64,000 nucleotides of DNA from Demequina salsinemoris (GCF_000974805.1 NZ_BBQZ01000006.1:124001-188000), one strand, 5' to 3'. Counted from the stretch's first letter, positions 34,100 through 43,112 are shown. Translations and numbers: made by a program. Notes: generated from the letters alone by a model not told the origin.

Positions 34100-36189
34100 G
34101 CACACCCGACGACCTGAACCGCCGCATCCTGTTCGGCGCGGCCTTCTACGACGAGTACCGGGTGACCGGGGACCTCGATCGCGATCTGGATCTCATGGCG
34201 GAGGCGGGGTTCTCCGCGATCCGCGTGGGCGAGTCCGTGTGGTCCACGTGGGAGCCCGAACCGGGCAGGTTCTCGCTCGACTGGCTCGAACCGGTGCTGG
34301 ACGGAGCCCATTCCCGCGGCATCGACGTCGTGCTCGGGACCCCTACCTACGCGATCCCGCAGTGGCTTCAGCGTCTCCACCCCGAGATCGCGGCGGAGGA
34401 CGCGACGGGACGCCCGGTCGCTTGGGGCTACCGCCAGGAGATCAACTACGTCAACGCGGACTTCCGTCGCTACGCCGAGTGGGTCATCCGGGCGGTGATC
34501 AGCCGCTACGCCGACCATCCCGCTGTGATCGGCTTCCAGGTCGACAACGAGCCCGGTCTGCACCTGCTGCACAACCGCGAGGTGTTCGAGGGTTTCAGGG
34601 ACCACCTCCACGCGCGCTACGGCACCGTCGAGCGTCTCAACGAGGCGTGGGGGCTCGTGTACTGGTCCCACCTGCTCACCGACTGGGAGGACCTGTGGCT
34701 GCCCGACGGCAACTCGTTCCCCCAGTACGACCTGGAGTGGCGCCGCTATCAGGCGCATGTGGTCAACGAGTTCATCGAGTGGCAGGCGGAGATCGTGCGG
34801 GAGTACGCCGCGCCGCACCAGTGGGTGACGACGTGCATCTCCTACGAGCGGCCCGCCGTCGAGGACGTCGGCCTGTCGCGGTCGCTCGACATCCCGTCGG
34901 GCAACGCGTACTACAAGATGCAGGATGCGCTTCAGATCGGAGTCGAGGTACCGCGCCCCGAGGTGTGGTGGTCCTCTGGCGTGTGGGGCCTGTACGAGCA
35001 GGGCGATCGGATGTACTCCTCGGCGCAGGGGCCGTTCCTCGTAACGGAGACCAACGCGCAGTCGATCGGCCAGTCGCACTGGCAGAACCATCCCCCCTAC
35101 GCGGGTCAGATCGAGCTGTGCGCCTTCGCACTCGTGTCGCGCGGCGCCCGCATGATCGAGTACTGGCAGTGGCAGACGCTCCACACGGGCATCGAGACGT
35201 ACTGGGGAGGGATCCTTCCGCACAGCGGCAGGCCGGGGCGCATCTACCGGGAGATCGCCGCGCTTGGCGCACGGATCCGTGCGATCGAGCCGGACCTCGC
35301 GAGCTATAGGCCCGACGCGGATGTCGCGTTCGTGTACTCCACCGACACCAAGCGCGCGTATGAGTTCTATCCACCGCTCGCGGATGACGACGGCGGTCCG
35401 GACCCGCTGTCGTACCTGCGGATCTTCGACTCCTACTATCGGGGCGCCTTCGAGGCGGGGCTGCAGTCCCGTGTGGTCCACATGGCTCAGCTGCGCGATC
35501 TGGAGCCTGCAGAGCTCGTGTCGCGTCACCCCGTGCTCGTGGTCCCGACGCTCTATGTTGCAAGCGACGCCGAGCTGGACCTGCTGACCGCGTATGCCGC
35601 GGCCGGCGGGCACCTCATCGTGGGTATCCGCACGGGCTACGGCGATGCGCAGGCGGGTGCGCGGCCCGAGGTGGCCCCAGGGCCGCTGGCCGCCGCCGCG
35701 GGGATCACCTACGAGGAGTACTCGTCGCTCGACGCGTCCGTCGCGATCGAGGGCGCGGACGGCTTCGACGTCGCGGGAGGCGAAGGGACCGCGTGGGCGG
35801 ACCTGCTCGAGCTCGACGGCGCGGACGCGCTCGCGGTCTACGCGTCGGGGATCTACGCGGGCCGGCCCGCGGCGACGACCGCGCGGCACGGCGAGGGCAG
35901 GGTCACGTACGTCGGCACGGTGCCGGACCAGACTCTGGCGCGCGCGCTCCTCAGATGGGCGGTCCCGTCGGGCCTCGCCGCCGCCTGGGAGGCGGACCCG
36001 ACCGTGACCGTCGTGTCCGGCACCTCGGAGACCGGTCGTGTGTGGTTCGTGTCCAACTGGTCTCCCGATCCCGCACGGGCGATGGTGCCGCGCGCGATGA
36101 CGCGCGAGGGCGCGTCCGTGGCCGCGGGCGAGGTGCTCGAGCTCGCCCCCTGGTCGGCCGCGGTGCTCGTCGAGTCGCTCGGACGGTAG
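34096..36189 (+). CDS. Glycoside hydrolase family 42 beta-galactosidase
   Basis: This 697-residue cytoplasmic protein has a TIM barrel with WSTWEPEPGRFSLDWLEPVL and acid/base Glu152 in FQVDNEPG. The nucleophile is Glu318 in LVTETNAQS. A trimerisation domain follows (about 400-610), then a small C-terminal beta domain. It releases beta-linked galactose from short oligosaccharides. It is the last gene of the operon, with a 4-bp overlap to LacI, and no terminator hairpin is obvious after it. Confidence 0.95.
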   Translation: MSTPDDLNRRILFGAAFYDEYRVTGDLDRDLDLMAEAGFSAIRVGESVWSTWEPEPGRFSLDWLEPVLDGAHSRGIDVVLGTPTYAIPQWLQRLHPEIAAEDATGRPVAWGYRQEINYVNADFRRYAEWVIRAVISRYADHPAVIGFQVDNEPGLHLLHNREVFEGFRDHLHARYGTVERLNEAWGLVYWSHLLTDWEDLWLPDGNSFPQYDLEWRRYQAHVVNEFIEWQAEIVREYAAPHQWVTTCISYERPAVEDVGLSRSLDIPSGNAYYKMQDALQIGVEVPRPEVWWSSGVWGLYEQGDRMYSSAQGPFLVTETNAQSIGQSHWQNHPPYAGQIELCAFALVSRGARMIEYWQWQTLHTGIETYWGGILPHSGRPGRIYREIAALGARIRAIEPDLASYRPDADVAFVYSTDTKRAYEFYPPLADDDGGPDPLSYLRIFDSYYRGAFEAGLQSRVVHMAQLRDLEPAELVSRHPVLVVPTLYVASDAELDLLTAYAAAGGHLIVGIRTGYGDAQAGARPEVAPGPLAAAAGITYEEYSSLDASVAIEGADGFDVAGGEGTAWADLLELDGADALAVYASGIYAGRPAATTARHGEGRVTYVGTVPDQTLARALLRWAVPSGLAAAWEADPTVTVVSGTSETGRVWFVSNWSPDPARAMVPRAMTREGASVAAGEVLELAPWSAAVLVESLGR

Positions 36190-36280
36190 GCGGTGGCGCG
36201 GCGCGCCACCGCCGCCGCGAGGGAGCCCACGCCCGACGCGCGAAGGTAGCGTGGACCGGGGCGAGCACGCGGGAGGCATG

Positions 36281-36787
36281 ATGAACGCGCACGAGAATCC
36301 GGTAGCGATGCCGCCGCGCATCGCGCTCGACCCCCGCCTGTGGAACCTCGTGCTCGCCACGCGCATGTACGGCGCGCACTACCCGAGACTCTCGGCCGAG
36401 CGGGACACCCTGCACCTGGACGATCTCACCGAGGTGCGGCTCCTGTCCGACGGGAGCGTCGACATCTCCGTGCGTGAGGACCGCAGCGACCGGCGCAACG
36501 TCGAGTGGCGCTTCGCGACGTGGGACTACGCGCAGCGATGGCTCGCGGCCGAGGCTTCCGCGCGGCAGCCCCTGCCACGCGAGATCACCGAGACCCCCGA
36601 TCCCCGCTTCGTGATCGAGCACGCGCGCACGGGACACCTGAGCCACGACGTGCTGCTCGACGGAGCCGTGGTCGCGCAGACGGGCCGCTATCGCGCGATC
36701 CGGCTCACGCATGCGCTGCTCGCATCGATCGACGACATCCCGCGCATCTTCTCGCCCGGCCCCGTCTCCACTCGGAAGGAACCGTGA
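36281..36787 (+). CDS. Conserved-looking protein of unknown function
   Basis: This 168-residue soluble protein has no signal or membrane segment. It is rich in Arg and Asp (SVREDRSDRRNVEWRF in the middle). ATG 36281 was chosen over 36278 because GGGAGG ends only 1 nt before the latter. Its stop lies at the start of the isochorismatase-like gene, so the two are translated together. I do not recognise the family. Confidence 0.6.
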   Translation: MNAHENPVAMPPRIALDPRLWNLVLATRMYGAHYPRLSAERDTLHLDDLTEVRLLSDGSVDISVREDRSDRRNVEWRFATWDYAQRWLAAEASARQPLPREITETPDPRFVIEHARTGHLSHDVLLDGAVVAQTGRYRAIRLTHALLASIDDIPRIFSPGPVSTRKEP

Positions 36788-36789
36788 TC

Positions 36790-37416
36790 ATGCCCCGTCG
36801 AGCGCTCGTGCTCATCGACGTCCAGAATGAGTACTTCACGGGTCGTCTGCCGATCCAGCACCCGCCGCGCGAGGAGTCTCTCGCGCGCATCCTCGAGGCG
36901 GTCGAGACCGCGGAGACCGCGGGCGTCCCGATCGTCGTCGTCCAGCACGACTCGGGCGCGGCCGCCCCGGTCTTCGCCCCCGGCACTCCGGGCTACGAGC
37001 TGCACCCAGCGCTCGCGGACCGCGCGAAGCCGGAGTGGACGCGCGTCGTCAAGCACCACGCGTCGGTCCTCGCGGAGACGGTGGTCGACGGGGCCCCACT
37101 CGAGGACTGGCTGCGCGCGAAGGGGGTCGACACGCTGACGCTCACGGGCTACATGACCAACAACTGCGTGCTCGGCACCTCGGTCGACGCGGTCACGCGG
37201 GGTCTCAAGGTCGAGGTCCTCTCCGACGCGACCGGCGCGATCGACCTGGGCAATGCCGCGGGAGCGATCCCAGGCAGGCAGGTCCACGAGACCCTCATGG
37301 CGCTGCTTCACTCGAATTGGGCGGCGGTGGCGGACACGGTGACGTGGATGGCGGCGGTCGGGTCCGGCGAGCCGCTCCCGAAGAGCAACCTGGTCGCGTC
37401 GGCCGCGGGAGCGTAG
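36790..37416 (+). CDS. Isochorismatase-family cysteine hydrolase
   Basis: This 208-residue protein has the catalytic triad Asp10 (LIDVQNEYF), Lys88 (RVVKHHASV) and Cys126 (YMTNNCVLGT), including the cis-peptide region before the cysteine. Family members hydrolyse amides such as nicotinamide, or act as pyrazinamidase-like or ureidoacrylate hydrolases; the substrate is not evident. ATG 36790 is 8 nt after AAGGAA. A GTG at 36784 would overlap the previous stop and is possible. It is coupled to the unknown 36281 gene. Confidence 0.9.
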   Translation: MPRRALVLIDVQNEYFTGRLPIQHPPREESLARILEAVETAETAGVPIVVVQHDSGAAAPVFAPGTPGYELHPALADRAKPEWTRVVKHHASVLAETVVDGAPLEDWLRAKGVDTLTLTGYMTNNCVLGTSVDAVTRGLKVEVLSDATGAIDLGNAAGAIPGRQVHETLMALLHSNWAAVADTVTWMAAVGSGEPLPKSNLVASAAGA

Positions 37417-37452
37417 GGGGCACAGGGCCAAGCCCTGTCCTGCCGTCGACGC

Positions 37453-37803
37453 CTATTCCCGCAGCCGCGTGCGCAGGAGCGCGATCAGCGCCTCGGTCTC
37501 GAGCCCCTTGGCCTTCCCCAGGGCGATGAGCGCGTCGGCCGCCGATGCGAGCTCCGCGTCGACCGTCTGCCCGATGACGCGCGTGCCATTGCGCCCCGCC
37601 GTCACGACGAGCCCAGCCTCCTCGAGCTCGGCGTACGCCTTCGCCACGGTGTTCGCCGCGAGGGACAGGGACGATGCGAGGGCCCGGATCGCGGGCAGCC
37701 TCGCCTGGTCGGCGAGCTCGCCCGCGAGGATCAACGTGGCGACCTGGTCGCGCACCTGCGCATACGGCGGCGTCTTCGACCCGGCGTCGACGGTGAGGTC
37801 CAT
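37453..37803 (-). CDS. Short GntR-family regulator (YtrA type)
   Basis: This 116-residue protein is a winged helix with PPYAQVRDQVATLI, then LPAIRALASSLSLAANTVAKAY and LEEAGLVVTAGRNGTRV, plus a short C-terminal helix. It lacks a ligand domain, as in YtrA-type regulators, which usually control neighbouring membrane transport genes; none lies beside it. The ATG at 37803 is 6 nt after TAGGTT, so the transcript is likely leaderless. That -10 box overlaps the stop codon of the gene upstream. Confidence 0.9.
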   Translation of the reverse strand: MDLTVDAGSKTPPYAQVRDQVATLILAGELADQARLPAIRALASSLSLAANTVAKAYAELEEAGLVVTAGRNGTRVIGQTVDAELASAADALIALGKAKGLETEALIALLRTRLRE

Positions 37804-37809
37804 GACCCG

Positions 37810-37815
37810 AACCTA
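37810..37815 (-). promoter_or_regulatory. -10 box for leaderless gntR, overlapping a stop codon
   Basis: TAGGTT begins with the TAG stop of the upstream minus-strand gene and ends 6 nt before the gntR ATG. Confidence 0.55.
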
Positions 37816-38304
37816 GTCGACGGGACTCATCGCGACCACGACGTCGTGGCCGTCGACGATGCCGCCGAGCTCGATGTCAGCGGCGATCCAGGCCTCGACG
37901 GTGAAGCCGTCGACCTCGGTCTCCAGCTCGCAGAGTCGGAGGGTTCCGCCGAAATTCGTCGGCACGTCCCCGCACTCCTCCCCGTTGCCGGTCCACGTGA
38001 GGCCGGGAAGCAGCGCAGCGAGCGAGGAGGCATCGAGACTCTGGTCGAGCGGCACCGCGAAGTGCAGGTGCGTGCTCGAGCATGGTCGCACGTCGAGAAC
38101 CCCGACCAGGCAGAGGCCGAGCGGGCCCGTGGTGCGGGTGTTCTCGCTCTCGAGCGTCCAGGTCTGTCCGGGCTCGAGAGACGCGATGATGCTCTCGCGG
38201 GTCGCATCGGTCCTGGCAGCGACCCCGGCATGGAGGGCGAGAGCTGAGGCGCCCACGAGGGCCATGGCGCCGACGACCACTGCCGCGATCCTGCGTGCGT
38301 TCAT
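37813..38304 (-). CDS. Exported or membrane-anchored protein of unknown function
   Basis: This 163-residue protein has an N-terminal signal or anchor (RRIAAVVVGAMALVGASALAL). The exported part has four cysteines (LCLVGVLDVRPC, EECGD, RLCELE), likely two disulfides. The ribosome site is AGGGGG, followed by AATACGC and ATG, a form shared with two other local exported-protein genes (40970 and 42219 starts). Not recognised. Confidence 0.65.
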   Translation of the reverse strand: MNARRIAAVVVGAMALVGASALALHAGVAARTDATRESIIASLEPGQTWTLESENTRTTGPLGLCLVGVLDVRPCSSTHLHFAVPLDQSLDASSLAALLPGLTWTGNGEECGDVPTNFGGTLRLCELETEVDGFTVEAWIAADIELGGIVDGHDVVVAMSPVD

Positions 38305-38365
38305 GCGTATTCCCCCTGGTCCCGAGGGAATGCTAGCGGCTGAGGGAATGGCCTAGCCTGGCACT

Positions 38366-39490
38366 GTGGAGGTGGGCATGGACCTCATGGAGGGACCGCG
38401 CGGCCGGCGGCTGTGTCTCGCGACGATGCTCGAGTGGGCGCATCACGCGCAGGGCGAGGCGGGCCGCGAGCTCGCCGAGGCGGTCTTCTTCGCGTCGCAC
38501 CAGCTTGATCCGCGCCGCGGCTCGTCGGCGACCTACGCCCTCGCGACGTTCGCCGTCGAGGGTTCGGAGCCCGCCGCCATGCCGACGTGCACCGCGGCCG
38601 ACGTCGTCCGGGCGTGGGCCGAGGCGCCCCGTGGGCACGTGGATGAGCACTCGCTCATGTCCGCGCTCACCGCCTCGATTGACGCGGCTCGGTACTGGCA
38701 GGAGGCTGACGGCGAGGACGCGCTCGCCGCGACGGACGAGATGCGCGGCCCGCTGACCGAGGTGGCCGCCGCGATCGAGGCGAACGACGCGTGCGCCTGG
38801 TGGAGCGCGCCGGTGGACCTCACGAGCCAGTGGGTGGTCGAGTTCGACTATCCGGACTTCCCGGCCGGGCCGCAGCCGGCGGTCGATCCCGGTGAGGTCC
38901 TCGCGAGCTGGAGCGAGGCGATCGCCGAAGAGGAGATCGGCGCGAGGCACAGCCTCCCGACGGACCCCACCACGAACCACTCGGGCCCCTGGTGGTCCAA
39001 GCCGCCCAACGCCCTGACGCGCACCACCCGCTCGCTCGGAGCCGACGGACCCGCGGGCCTGTGGCTCATCGAGGACTCTCACGGCCCGCAGCGCGCGCTG
39101 GTCCGTCGCGCGGGAGTTCCGAGCACCGCGAACGTCTACGAGATCGACGGCCCCGATGCGTGGGCGGACCTGTGCCGCCGCTTCCCGCTCGACGTCACGG
39201 CCTCGCGTCGTCACGACTGGTACCGGACGACGGGCGAGGCAGGCCCCTGGGCCATTCCCGACTGGTCGCGAGTCGCCGAGCACTACGACGCCGTCCATCT
39301 CACCGTCGCCGGCTATCTGGAGACCGCGGGCCGCGCGATTCCTGTGGGCGATGGCGCATCGTCCGTGCTGGCCGGCTGGGACCCGGACGCGACGTACTGG
39401 TTCACCGCGGTGCGCGCCTACGCGGACACCGAGGAGACCTGGGTGAACCCCGACGATGCGGGGTGGTCGCGCGAGTCAGGCGAGGTCTGA
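38366..39490 (+). CDS. Soluble protein of unknown function
   Basis: This 374-residue acidic protein is rich in Trp (about 15) and has no membrane segment. The motifs CAWWSAPVDLTSQW and SGPWWSKPPNALTRTTR flank an acidic linker. The second half (about 215-360) has TANVYEIDGPDAWADLCRRFP and DWYRTTGEAGPWAIPDW. The GTG start is 6 nt after TAGCCT (38354-38359) with no ribosome site, so it looks leaderless. Its end overlaps the convergent gene by 15 bp. I do not recognise the family. Confidence 0.65.
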   Translation: MEVGMDLMEGPRGRRLCLATMLEWAHHAQGEAGRELAEAVFFASHQLDPRRGSSATYALATFAVEGSEPAAMPTCTAADVVRAWAEAPRGHVDEHSLMSALTASIDAARYWQEADGEDALAATDEMRGPLTEVAAAIEANDACAWWSAPVDLTSQWVVEFDYPDFPAGPQPAVDPGEVLASWSEAIAEEEIGARHSLPTDPTTNHSGPWWSKPPNALTRTTRSLGADGPAGLWLIEDSHGPQRALVRRAGVPSTANVYEIDGPDAWADLCRRFPLDVTASRRHDWYRTTGEAGPWAIPDWSRVAEHYDAVHLTVAGYLETAGRAIPVGDGASSVLAGWDPDATYWFTAVRAYADTEETWVNPDDAGWSRESGEV

Positions 39491-40249
39491 GGCCAGGCGC
39501 GCCTTGAGGACCGCGACGAAGCGCTCGGCGTTCCCATACAGCTCGAGGGACGTCACGATCGTCGCGCCGACGATCTCGAGGTGCTCGCCTCGAACGGGCA
39601 GGTGGGCGATGCGGTGGAGCGGGGGCTCCGCGGTGAGCATCGTCTCGCGCGCGATCCAGCCGGCATGCCGGAGGTCGCGGGGGAGGGCTCGCTCCTGTCG
39701 GTCGATCCGCGCGTGCCACTCGAGCAGCTCTGCGAGGTCCCGCTCGTCGACGCCCATGACCAGGGCCTTCCACGCCTCCGCGTCGTCGTCCGGCCCTGGG
39801 CCGGGGAGGTCGGCGTAGTCGGTGGCCACGATGTCGCCCCAGAGCCGGGCCAGGAGCGGTCCGAACCTCTCCCGCTGGACGTCGGCGTCTTGCGCGAGCG
39901 GAACGGCGGGGGAGCAGGGTGGCAGGTCCGCCCCGTAGTCGAGTCCCCACCGGTCGCGGCGGTACAGCAGCCGCTCGGCGAGCGCGCTCCCACCCGCGGA
40001 GGTGGTGAGGGGGCTGCTGAAGCCGGGTGTCCGCGGGGTCGCGGTCACAGCCTTGAGCACGAAGCCGACCGAGAGCAGCAGTACGAGGCCGGCCGCGATC
40101 CGCGGCGCCGGGGAGGTGTCGCACGAGCCCGCGCCCTCGATCGCCTCGGTGCACGACGTGAACGTGAGGTTCCACAGGAGGAACGCCGCGAGGTCGGCCA
40201 CGACGGCGAGCAGCAGCCACCCCAGGTGAATCCTGCCCACGAACCTCAT
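39476..40249 (-). CDS. Membrane protein of unknown function
   Basis: This 257-residue protein has two N-terminal membrane helices (about 10-30 and 50-68), with cysteines in the loop between them. The cytoplasmic part of about 180 residues is rich in acidic residues and Leu. The ATG 40249 follows GAGGAGGGTCACG, a strong ribosome site. The 3' end overlaps the convergent 38366 gene. Not recognised. Confidence 0.65.
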   Translation of the reverse strand: MRFVGRIHLGWLLLAVVADLAAFLLWNLTFTSCTEAIEGAGSCDTSPAPRIAAGLVLLLSVGFVLKAVTATPRTPGFSSPLTTSAGGSALAERLLYRRDRWGLDYGADLPPCSPAVPLAQDADVQRERFGPLLARLWGDIVATDYADLPGPGPDDDAEAWKALVMGVDERDLAELLEWHARIDRQERALPRDLRHAGWIARETMLTAEPPLHRIAHLPVRGEHLEIVGATIVTSLELYGNAERFVAVLKARLASDLA

Positions 40250-40271
40250 CGTGACCCTCCTCGGGGTCAGC

Positions 40272-40970
40272 CTAGGGAGCCGCGTCCTCCTGGGTCAGCA
40301 GCACGGCGTCGATGACCTCGTGCGAGTCGTGGTCGAAGACGACGATCGCAGTCTCGACTCCCTCGGAGACGACGCCGTCGCGGTACTCCTCGGTGACGTT
40401 CAGCGTGACCTCGACCCAGTGGTGGCCGACGGTGTCGGTGAGGTGGCCGGTGACAGCGGTCGGCGCGACGGTCAGGGCGACGATGTCTGCGCCGGACGAT
40501 GCAGCGGTCGCCTCATGCTCGATGGCGCGCTGGTCGGCGATCAGCGAGGCCACGGCCGCGCGGCCCGTCGCGGTCATCGGGATCGCCTCCGCGATCGCCG
40601 CCGCACGGTCCGGCGCCGCCGAGGTGCGCTCGAACCGCGAGTCGACGTCGATGCCCGAGTGGTCGGCGACGAGCGTCACGTCCCCGTCGGAGCTGCCGGG
40701 CGCAGGCGCGACGTCGCCGCCGAGCGCGACGACAGTAGGGCCGTAGCTCGAGTCCCAGACCCCGGCGAGCAGCTCCGTTGCCGTCTCCTCGTAGCCGAGC
40801 GAGGCGATCTGATCGGCGCTGAGGTCCTGCGGATCGGGATCGCTCGAAGCCTGTACCAGCGGAAACGCCGCGACGACTGCGATGGTGAACGCGGACACGA
40901 CGCCTCCGGCCACGGCGATCGGCCACTTCGGCTGCCCGTGCGCGGAGACGTCGGCGTCTTCGATGCTCAT
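40272..40970 (-). CDS. Single-pass membrane protein of unknown function
   Basis: This 232-residue protein has a short cytoplasmic start, one membrane helix (about 17-40), then an exported, Asp/Ala-rich domain with no cysteines. The start follows AGGGGG and AAGC, the same ribosome-site style as the 38304 and 42219 genes. It lies 22 bp upstream of the 40249 gene start on the same strand, so the two form an operon. Confidence 0.65.
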   Translation of the reverse strand: MSIEDADVSAHGQPKWPIAVAGGVVSAFTIAVVAAFPLVQASSDPDPQDLSADQIASLGYEETATELLAGVWDSSYGPTVVALGGDVAPAPGSSDGDVTLVADHSGIDVDSRFERTSAAPDRAAAIAEAIPMTATGRAAVASLIADQRAIEHEATAASSGADIVALTVAPTAVTGHLTDTVGHHWVEVTLNVTEEYRDGVVSEGVETAIVVFDHDSHEVIDAVLLTQEDAAP

Positions 40971-41052
40971 GCTTCCCCCTTGGCCGCCAAGCGTCCCCCC
41001 GGATGCGGCGTGGCCTTGGGTAGAAGGTACTGCACGGAGCTGACATTCAGGG

Positions 41053-41685
41053 TCAGGTCGGCTCCACCGGTTGCCGGAGGATGGTGCGCAGCCTCTCGGG
41101 GGCGGTGCGGCGGAAGTCGCTGAGGTAGATCTCGTGGTGGTGGGCCGACGGCTTCAGACCTTGCGCGGGCATGAACTCGTCGTGCATCCGCGCGATCACA
41201 GGCGCCTCGTCCGCGAATGACCCGAGATGCAGCGTCTGCACGCACTCGCCCTCGTCGAGCGTGACCGCGCGCACGCCCTCGATCCCCGCCCCGGGTGACT
41301 TCCTGGCCGCGGCCTCCATGGCCGCGGCGACCACTGCATCGTCCAGGGGTTTCGGGAGCACCGGGTCGGGGATGAGGAGCAGGAGCGTCCAGCTCCACCG
41401 GGACTTGTCGGGCGAGACCGCGAACGCGCCCATGTCGTCGGACCACCACAGGCCCTCGAGCGGCGGGACGACGTAGTCGTGGCCACGCGCCTTGGAGGCG
41501 AACTTGAGCGCGTACGCGACCGGGTAGAGCGCGCCGATCGCGCGCTCGAACGCGGGCGAGGTGTTGGGGTCGCCGTGGCCGTCGAAGGCGAGATATCGCA
41601 GGGGCGGGACGTGGACGATGCGGAGCTCGCCCTTGCGGGCGGCGTAGGAGTCAAGGCTCTTCTTCGGGTCGACCTTGTCTGGCAT
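41053..41685 (-). CDS. GyrI-like small-molecule-binding protein
   Basis: This 210-residue protein has the GyrI-like fold seen in SbmC and regulator effector domains. Supporting segments are RIVHVPPLRYLAFDGHGDP near the start and VQTLHLGSFADEAPVIARMHDEF, with HHHEIYLSDFRRTAPERL at the end. Stand-alone members bind or hydrolyse small hydrophobic compounds and are sometimes tied to drug tolerance. ATG 41685 follows GGGAGCAACC; the open frame extends to 41715 without a ribosome site. Confidence 0.85.
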   Translation of the reverse strand: MPDKVDPKKSLDSYAARKGELRIVHVPPLRYLAFDGHGDPNTSPAFERAIGALYPVAYALKFASKARGHDYVVPPLEGLWWSDDMGAFAVSPDKSRWSWTLLLLIPDPVLPKPLDDAVVAAAMEAAARKSPGAGIEGVRAVTLDEGECVQTLHLGSFADEAPVIARMHDEFMPAQGLKPSAHHHEIYLSDFRRTAPERLRTILRQPVEPT

Positions 41686-41754
41686 GGTTGCTCCCGTCGC
41701 GTGGACGCCCTCCACGGTAGGCGGCGTCGGCCTGGTTCGCGAGAGGGGCGGCGG

Positions 41755-42219
41755 TCAGTCCGCGGCGACGCTCGGCGTCGCGCTCGGGTCGACGGTCGCA
41801 TCGCCCCACGCCGCGTCGTAGCACGCCGAGTACGTCAGCGGGTTGTCCGCGCCTTCCTCGAGCTCGTAGATCTCGAAGGTCTCGGGAGTGGTGCCTGCCG
41901 TGTCCGAGATCGTGACGAGGTAGGTGCCGGCGACCTCGCTGTCGGCCATGCTGATGCCGTAGTCCGTGGTGGGCCCGAGCTGCTCGGCGAGCGTGACGAG
42001 GTCCGTCGAGGTCCCGTAGGGGCCCTCGGCGAGCGTCGTCTCGAGGGCGGAGGCGTCGCCGGTCTCGAGAGCCGTGAAGAAGGCGTCCGTCACGCCCGAG
42101 GGGGCGCCGAGTCCCTGATCGCAGGACACGGCGCCGCCTGCGCTGCATCCGGTCAGCGTCAGCCCCGCGACGGCGATCGCCCCGACGGTCGCCGTGAACC
42201 GCATCGTCCATCTCCGCAC
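41755..42219 (-). CDS. Small lipoprotein of unknown function
   Basis: This 154-residue protein has a lipoprotein signal ending in LTLTGC. The mature part is acidic, with two further cysteines (VSCDQG and SACYDAAW). The start chosen is GTG 42219 with AGGGGG 6 nt upstream; ATG 42204 is the alternative, and that ATG lies inside a copy of the dispersed 9-mer. Not recognised. Confidence 0.7.
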   Translation of the reverse strand: MRRWTMRFTATVGAIAVAGLTLTGCSAGGAVSCDQGLGAPSGVTDAFFTALETGDASALETTLAEGPYGTSTDLVTLAEQLGPTTDYGISMADSEVAGTYLVTISDTAGTTPETFEIYELEEGADNPLTYSACYDAAWGDATVDPSATPSVAAD

Positions 42220-42286
42220 TGCGTACCCCCTGGTGCCGGCCTCCACCCCCTGTGGTCGGCCGCCACTCGAACCTAGCATCGAGTCG

Positions 42287-42949
42287 TCACTGGGTGACAG
42301 TGATCCCCAGGTGCGCCGCCATCACGGGTGCAAGGTCCAGGAGCTGCTCGGGCGAGACGATCGCGCCGCGCGCCGACTCGAGGCCGCCGATCACGTGCAG
42401 CTCGGTGCCGCGCAGGTCCAGGTGGGTGAGGCGTGCGCCGTGCAGGAGCAGCGTGTCGACGCGGCAGTCGCGGAAGGCGACGCGTTCGGCGGTCGCCTGG
42501 CTGAGGTCGAGCTCGTCGATGACGACGTCGTCGAACAGGACGTCCTTGAGGGTCGCCCCGCGCAGGTTCGCGAACGAGAGCTTCGAGCCGGTCACGGCGA
42601 CGGTGTCGAGCTCGGCCTCGTACAGCTCGACGGCGCCCAGGCGCGACGCCTCGATGCGGACCTCGTGCCATGTCGACCTCGGGGCCTTCACGACGGGCGC
42701 GTTCGCCCGGACGATGCGCGTCTCGACCAGGCGGGCGAGGTTCAGCTTGGCCTCGTGGAGGTCGCAGCCGATGAGCTCGCATTCGCTGAATGTGGCGCCC
42801 GTGAGGTCCCGGTCGCGCAGGTCCGTGTCCGTGAATCTCAGGCCGTCGCAGCGTTCGTGGGGACCGAGGTCGCCGGGGAGCCCTTCGATGAGGTCGTCGA
42901 GCCGCAGCTCGCCGATCACGGGCTCGGTGGGATCGGTCGCCTTCGCCAT
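42287..42949 (-). CDS. Pentapeptide-repeat protein
   Basis: This 220-residue protein has runs of A(D/N)LxX-type pentapeptides over about 35-195 (TDLRDRDLTGATFSECEL, LSFANLRGATLKDVLF), which fold as a right-handed quadrilateral beta helix. Some family members mimic DNA and protect gyrase, but most have no known role. The ATG 42949 is 6 nt after TAGAAC with no ribosome site, so it is probably leaderless. Confidence 0.88.
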   Translation of the reverse strand: MAKATDPTEPVIGELRLDDLIEGLPGDLGPHERCDGLRFTDTDLRDRDLTGATFSECELIGCDLHEAKLNLARLVETRIVRANAPVVKAPRSTWHEVRIEASRLGAVELYEAELDTVAVTGSKLSFANLRGATLKDVLFDDVVIDELDLSQATAERVAFRDCRVDTLLLHGARLTHLDLRGTELHVIGGLESARGAIVSPEQLLDLAPVMAAHLGITVTQ

Positions 42950-43042
42950 GGGTCAGTTCTACCGGTCGGGAATCGGTGCGGGTGTCCACGCTCATGTCGA
43001 CCTAGGTCTGCCAGGGGCGATGGCGGGATCGTTGACGCATCC

Positions 43043-43071
43043 TTGAAACCGTTGGGGTACTGACTTATCGT
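43043..43071 (+). promoter_or_regulatory. Promoter of the monooxygenase-marR operon
   Basis: TTGAAA (43043-43048), a 17-bp spacer and TATCGT (43066-43071) give a near-consensus promoter about 40 nt before the ATG. Confidence 0.7.
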
Positions 43072-43093
43072 GATCCCACCCCGGCACGCATCA

Positions 43094-43111
43094 CTGATCA
43101 AAGGAGATCAG
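43094..43111. promoter_or_regulatory. Possible MarR operator over the ribosome site
   Basis: CTGATC (43094-43099) and GATCAG (43106-43111) form an inverted repeat whose 6-nt centre is AAAGGA, the ribosome site itself. MarR binding here, or a hairpin hiding the site, would shut the operon. The arms are short, so this is tentative. Confidence 0.35.
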
Positions 43112-43112
43112 C

